NCBI GenBank assembly: GCA_021804785.1
Contig: JAJZGY010000002.1
Span: forward strand, 124,001 to 188,000
Direction: 5' to 3'
Source: Pseudomonadota bacterium
GTDB lineage: Bacteria > Pseudomonadota > Alphaproteobacteria > Micropepsales > Micropepsaceae
DNA: 64,000 nucleotides
Shown: positions 60,515 to 64,000 of the stretch, in pieces
How the letters are laid out: each line of letters starts with the position of its first letter
Numbering within the stretch: the stretch's first letter is position 1
Notes under the pieces: generated by a model
What the model was told of the DNA's origin: nothing
The model's input: the letters and a program-made list of their open reading frames with translations, nothing else
The model's database searches: none
Translations under genes and position numbers: made by a program

Positions 60515-60937
60515 ATGGCTGCCCTGAAAGGCTCCAAGACTGCAAAAAATCTGGCCGATGCTTTCGCTGGTGAAAGCCAGGCCAATCGTCGTTACCTCTA
60601 TTTCGCGCAAAAGGCGGATATCGAGGGCTATAATGACGTCTCGACCGTGTTCCGTTCAACTGCAGAGGGTGAAACCGGCCACGCCCATGGTCACCTCGAA
60701 TTTCTCGAGGCCGTTGGCGATCCGGCCACGGGTCAGCCCATCGGCGACACCTCGCTCAACCTGAAAGCAGCCATCGCTGGCGAGACCCACGAATACACCG
60801 ACATGTATCCGGGCATGGCCAAGACGGCGCGTGACGAAGGTTTCGATGAAATCGCCGACTGGTTCGAAACCCTGGCCAAGGCCGAAAAGTCGCATGCCGG
60901 CCGTTTCCAGAAGGCCCTTGATACACTGGGCAAGTAA
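60515..60937 (+). CDS. Rubrerythrin (short form, no rubredoxin domain)
   Basis: 140 residues starting [27 protein letters not shown] precedes. Diiron ligands in order: E20, E53 and H56 ([10 protein letters not shown]), E90 and E93 (AGETHEY), E124 and H127 (AEKSH). No C-terminal CxxC rubredoxin pair, so it needs an external electron donor. Reduces hydrogen peroxide. Irr box upstream implies iron control. A large hairpin follows. Confidence 0.93.
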   Translation: MAALKGSKTAKNLADAFAGESQANRRYLYFAQKADIEGYNDVSTVFRSTAEGETGHAHGHLEFLEAVGDPATGQPIGDTSLNLKAAIAGETHEYTDMYPGMAKTARDEGFDEIADWFETLAKAEKSHAGRFQKALDTLGK

Positions 60938-60944
60938 CCTCCTT

Positions 60945-60972
60945 GCGGCGCAGCACCTTTGTGCTGCGCCGC
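60945..60972 (+). other. 12-bp perfect hairpin after rubrerythrin
   Basis: GCGGCGCAGCAC and GTGCTGCGCCGC pair perfectly around a 4-nt loop, 7 nt after the rubrerythrin stop. No T-run follows. It could end part of the transcripts or protect the rubrerythrin 3' end, giving more rubrerythrin than the downstream Fe-S protein. Confidence 0.7.
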
Positions 60973-61033
60973 CCCTGGCCGCAGCACCCGCGCCGCAGGC
61001 GGCCCGATACACGCCAAACACTGATGGTGGACC

Positions 61034-62401
61034 ATGTCTCGCGAAGGCAGTCTTGATGCGCCAACCCGCCACGCGCTCGCCTGGCGTGATGCGGAATTCT
61101 ACGATGCGGACAAGATCGACGCCGAGATGCGTCGCGTCTTTGACATCTGTCACGGCTGTCGACGTTGCTTCAACCTCTGCGATTCCTTTCCCCGCCTGTT
61201 CGATCTGATCGACAATTCCGAAAGTGGCGAACTCGACGCCGTACCCTCCGAAGCATTCGCATCAGTGGTTGAAGCCTGCACGCTCTGCGATATGTGCTTC
61301 ATGACCAAATGTCCCTACGTGCCACCGCACGAATTCAATCTCGACTTTCCCCATTTGATGCTGCGGTACCGCGCTGCCGAGGTCAAAGCCGGAAAAAGGG
61401 ATTTCACCAGCCATCAGCTTGCAGAGATGGATCGCAACGGACGCATCGGCAGCCTTGCCGCCCCGCTCGTCAACTGGGCGAGCCAGAAAGAAAATCGGCT
61501 GACCCGCGGGGTTTTAAGCGCCGCCGCCGGCATCGACCGCGATGCCAACCTGCCCCAATTCCATCATCGCACTTTTATCGCTGCCGACAAGCGCGCGCCA
61601 CTCTCGGCAAATACCGCCGCACCAGCCTTCGGCCAGCGCAAGGCTGCGCTCTTTGCCACCTGCTTCGTCAATTACAACAAGCCAGACACAGGCCTGGATG
61701 CCCGTGCCGTCCTCAATCATCTTGGTGTCGAAACCAAAGCCTCGTATCCGGGCTGCTGCGGCATGCCCTTTCTCGAGCAGGCCGAACTTGCTCGCGTCGC
61801 AAAACAGGCCGAAACCGTGGCCAAAAGCCTCTGCGCCTTGATCGACGACGGCTACGACATCATCACCCTGACTGCGTCCTGTGGGCTGATGCTCAAATTC
61901 GAGTGGCCTCTGATTGTGCCAGAAAATGCCGACGTGCAACGCCTCAGCCAACACTGCTTTGACATCAACGAGTATGTCGTGGACATCGTCAAGAGTTTTG
62001 GTCTGCCCGCGCCGCTGACACCTTTGCCAGAAGGCGTCACCGTTCATCTGCCCTGCCACGCCCGCGCGCAAAACATGGGGCCCAAGGCGGCCGAGATGCT
62101 GCGCCTCATTCCCGACACGACGGTGGACGTGATCGAACGCTGTTCAGGTCATGGCGGCACCTTTGGTGTCATGCGCCAGAGCCACGATACCGCCATGAAG
62201 GTGGGCAGGCCGGTGTTCCGCACCGCCCTCAGCCAGGCTCGCGGCCACGTCGCCTCAGATTGCCCGCTCGCCGCCTTGCATATCGTCAACGGCGCTCAGG
62301 CGCTCGCCGCCAAGGAAGGAAAATCCTTTGCGCCGAAAGACGCCGAGCATCCCATCCAGATCTTTGCCCGCGCCTGCGGTCTGAAAGGAGACGGGTCATG
62401 A
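61034..62401 (+). CDS. GlpC/heterodisulfide-reductase-like Fe-S protein
   Basis: 455 residues. N-terminal double 4Fe-4S set: [15 protein letters not shown] and [17 protein letters not shown], each with C-x2-C-x2-C-x3-C. The C-terminal half has a CCG-domain motif ([12 protein letters not shown]) plus PCHARAQ and a variant [10 protein letters not shown] in place of the second CCG. Such proteins pass electrons between flavoproteins, quinones and Fe-S enzymes. Position after rubrerythrin suggests it is the reductant supplier (inference). Overlaps the DUF3501 gene by ATGA. Confidence 0.9.
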   Translation: MSREGSLDAPTRHALAWRDAEFYDADKIDAEMRRVFDICHGCRRCFNLCDSFPRLFDLIDNSESGELDAVPSEAFASVVEACTLCDMCFMTKCPYVPPHEFNLDFPHLMLRYRAAEVKAGKRDFTSHQLAEMDRNGRIGSLAAPLVNWASQKENRLTRGVLSAAAGIDRDANLPQFHHRTFIAADKRAPLSANTAAPAFGQRKAALFATCFVNYNKPDTGLDARAVLNHLGVETKASYPGCCGMPFLEQAELARVAKQAETVAKSLCALIDDGYDIITLTASCGLMLKFEWPLIVPENADVQRLSQHCFDINEYVVDIVKSFGLPAPLTPLPEGVTVHLPCHARAQNMGPKAAEMLRLIPDTTVDVIERCSGHGGTFGVMRQSHDTAMKVGRPVFRTALSQARGHVASDCPLAALHIVNGAQALAAKEGKSFAPKDAEHPIQIFARACGLKGDGS

Positions 62402-62997
62402 GCACGACCCCGCGACGCATCCTGCCAGAAGCGCTCATGCCTCTGGACGAATACGCCCAGAAGCGCGCGCTCATTCGCAAGCACATGGTCGAGCTGAAAC
62501 GCGACCGGCGCATCGCCGTTGGCCCCTTTGCCACCTTCCACTTTGAAAATTATGAGACGATGTGGGCGCAGGTGATGGAAATGCTGCACATCGAAAAGGG
62601 CGGACCGGAACAGATCGAAGGCGAACTCGAGGCCTATAATCCACTCATTCCCCAAGGCGGCGAACTGATCGCGACCCTGATGCTCGAGATCGAGGATCCC
62701 GCGCGGCGCAATCGCGAACTCGTCCGCCTGGCCGGCATCGAAACCTGCTGCTACATCGAACTGGGAGATCTGCGTCTCGCCGGAACTCCGACCGAATATG
62801 GCGAGCGCACCAGCGCCGACGGCAAGACCTCCTCGGTACACTGGATAAGGTTTTCCTTCAGCGGTACCGCCCGGCAGCGATTTGCCAATCCCGCGGTTCC
62901 GGCAATGCTCGGCATCGCCCATCCCGCCTATGGCCATATCGCGGTCGTCCCCGCGGCGACACGCGCAGCGCTCGCCAAGGATTTCAGCGCGTCCTGA
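62398..62997 (+). CDS. DUF3501-family protein
   Basis: 199 residues starting [20 protein letters not shown]. Features: KRDRRIAVGPFATFHFENYETMWAQVMEML and IPQGGELIATLMLEIED, typical of DUF3501. Function unknown; family members occur next to rubrerythrin and the Fe-S protein in alphaproteobacteria, as here. No signal peptide. Co-translated with the Fe-S gene. Convergent with the HAD gene. Confidence 0.88.
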   Translation: MSTTPRRILPEALMPLDEYAQKRALIRKHMVELKRDRRIAVGPFATFHFENYETMWAQVMEMLHIEKGGPEQIEGELEAYNPLIPQGGELIATLMLEIEDPARRNRELVRLAGIETCCYIELGDLRLAGTPTEYGERTSADGKTSSVHWIRFSFSGTARQRFANPAVPAMLGIAHPAYGHIAVVPAATRAALAKDFSAS

Positions 62998-63007
62998 TCA
63001 GACCACC

Positions 63008-63646
63008 TCAATCCTCGAGCGCAAACCCGAGAAGGCGACTTAAATTGTCGATCGCGGGCTGGGCCTCATCGACCTTGATCGTGGTCATGCCCAGCTCCCG
63101 CGCTGGCTTGAGATTGATGCCAAGATCATCAAGATAAATGCAGTTTCGCGGATTGACCGCCAAGACGTCGCACATCTGCAGGTAAATCCGTGGATCAGGC
63201 TTTCTCACACCGATCTTGGAACTTTCGAGTACGGCGTCGAACAGCGCCATGACCTCACCGCGATAAAGGCGATTGTCCTTTCCCCTGTCCGCGCCAAGTC
63301 CCGGCACATTGTTGGTGATACAGCCGGTCTTTAATCCAGACGCCTTGATGCAACGCAGCGCCGTCACCATGTTCTCGCGCAGCTCACCGGCCAAGAGCTC
63401 CACCACATCGCGGCCCGGTACCTCATAGCCAAGTGCGCGTGCCTCGGCCGCAAAGGCGCGGTCAAATCCATCGAGATCGATTTCCGCCCGTTCGAAGCGC
63501 GCCCAGGCATTGTCGTGTGGATTGGTCGCGTTGATCCGGCGAATGAAGTTCTCCGGCAAAAGGTGCGCCCGCTCATATGCCGCAAACGCGGCAAAGGGCG
63601 AAGAGGTAAAGACGCCGCCAAAATCGAACAGGACTGCGGTGATCAC
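63008..63646 (-). CDS. HAD-IA family hydrolase
   Basis: 212 residues from GTG at 63646, with GGAG upstream. HAD motif I is VLFDFGGVF (Asp8 nucleophile), motif II TGCITNNVPG, motif III Lys in KIGVRKPDPRIY, motif IV YLDDLGINLKPA. FxxRxxxxx and the GVFTSSPF cap resemble the epoxide-hydrolase-like/ACAD10 N-terminal subfamily. Phosphatase or epoxide hydrolase activity not determined. Confidence 0.9.
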   Translation of the reverse strand: MITAVLFDFGGVFTSSPFAAFAAYERAHLLPENFIRRINATNPHDNAWARFERAEIDLDGFDRAFAAEARALGYEVPGRDVVELLAGELRENMVTALRCIKASGLKTGCITNNVPGLGADRGKDNRLYRGEVMALFDAVLESSKIGVRKPDPRIYLQMCDVLAVNPRNCIYLDDLGINLKPARELGMTTIKVDEAQPAIDNLSRLLGFALED

Positions 63647-63785
63647 GCGTAACTCCAGCGTTGTGATGCGAAAGAGCGCATGGTGAGGGTTGTCACGGCC
63701 CCGTCAAGACGGTGGAAAAACTTTGTGCTTGAGGCGGCCCCTGCGATCAGGCCCACTTGCAAAGCAGCCTTCACCCTATTCGGCG

Positions 63786-64000
63786 ATGGACGAGACCTGT
63801 ACCGTATCCCATGACTGCGCCCTTGGCCGGCTCACCGGGCTGAACCAGAACGGCATCTTCCGCTTTGCGGGCATTCCCTATGGATGGGCCCAGCGCTGGC
63901 GCCTGCCACAGCCAGCAGAGCCCTGGCAGGGCCTTCTCGATGCAACCAGATTTGGCCCTGTCTGCCCGCAGGCGCCACACCGGCTCGATCGCGTCTTCGG
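63786..64000 (+). CDS. Carboxylesterase/lipase family protein (5' end only)
   Basis: The first 71 residues of a protein starting MDETCTVSHDCALGRLTG. FAGIPYGWAQRWRLPQP and ATRFGPVCPQAP match the N-terminal signature of type B carboxylesterases, whose GxSxG nucleophile would lie beyond the edge. It continues to the end of the window. The ribosome site is weak. A reverse-strand open frame over the same bases looks like a shadow. Confidence 0.72.
   Translation, partial: MDETCTVSHDCALGRLTGLNQNGIFRFAGIPYGWAQRWRLPQPAEPWQGLLDATRFGPVCPQAPHRLDRVF

Overview
The window is ordinary, gene-dense chromosome from an alphaproteobacterium of roughly 60% G+C or more. Signs of that class are an Irr-type Fur regulator with TTTAGAA-N3-TTCTAAA iron-control boxes, the fabA-fabB-fabI/irr gene order known from Rhizobiales, MmcB with a GTTC-N7-GTTC LexA box, a CTTG/CCTATAT heat-shock promoter before dnaK, S-type PmtA, and the rpoD-dnaG-yqeY/carA neighbourhood. 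I cannot place it below class. I see no tRNA, rRNA, CRISPR array, insertion sequence, phage or integration site.

Layout. 1-10.5 kb: cut-off DUF4153 membrane protein, small zinc protein and polA, a large conserved protein of unknown function, a ThiF/MoeB-family protein, pckA, aldo/keto reductase, S-type PmtA. 10.8-14.7 kb: dnaJ and dnaK, then SOS-controlled mmcB. 14.8-21.5 kb: an unrecognised membrane-anchored protein, a diiron ferritin-like protein with a twin-operator promoter, hisB, hslVU, metK, trmB. 21.5-28.7 kb: class A penicillin-binding protein, a MacAB-like tripartite export set, a GIN-domain secreted protein and an orphan OmpR-type regulator. 28.8-34 kb: ribA, small hypothetical, YggS, ThiE-like, porin, DUF3828 protein, mscL. 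34.3-41.6 kb: rpmI-rplT, pheST, MFS transporter, lepA. 41.6-47.6 kb: chorismate mutase-hisC-tyrA operon, small secreted protein, methyltransferase/gloB pair, beta-carbonic anhydrase. 47.7-55.6 kb: lipoprotein, MAPEG, hemolysin-III, TIGR02466 protein, rpoD, dnaG, GNAT and YqeY. 55.7-64 kb: carA, fabI-fabB-fabA, irr, rubrerythrin, Fe-S protein, DUF3501, HAD hydrolase and the start of a carboxylesterase.

The most coherent regulated unit is at 59.2-63.0 kb. Irr boxes sit before irr/fabA and before rubrerythrin, and the latter is followed by a GlpC-like Fe-S protein and a DUF3501 protein, which suggests an iron- or peroxide-responsive module. The best lead for something not well described is the diiron protein at 15.7-16.9 kb. 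Its promoter is flanked by two near-identical palindromic operators, with no regulator gene nearby. A second lead is the 579-residue conserved protein at 4.5-6.2 kb with a CtrA-like site just upstream. Packing is very tight: many 4-nt ATGA overlaps, and three convergent pairs whose stop codons overlap.
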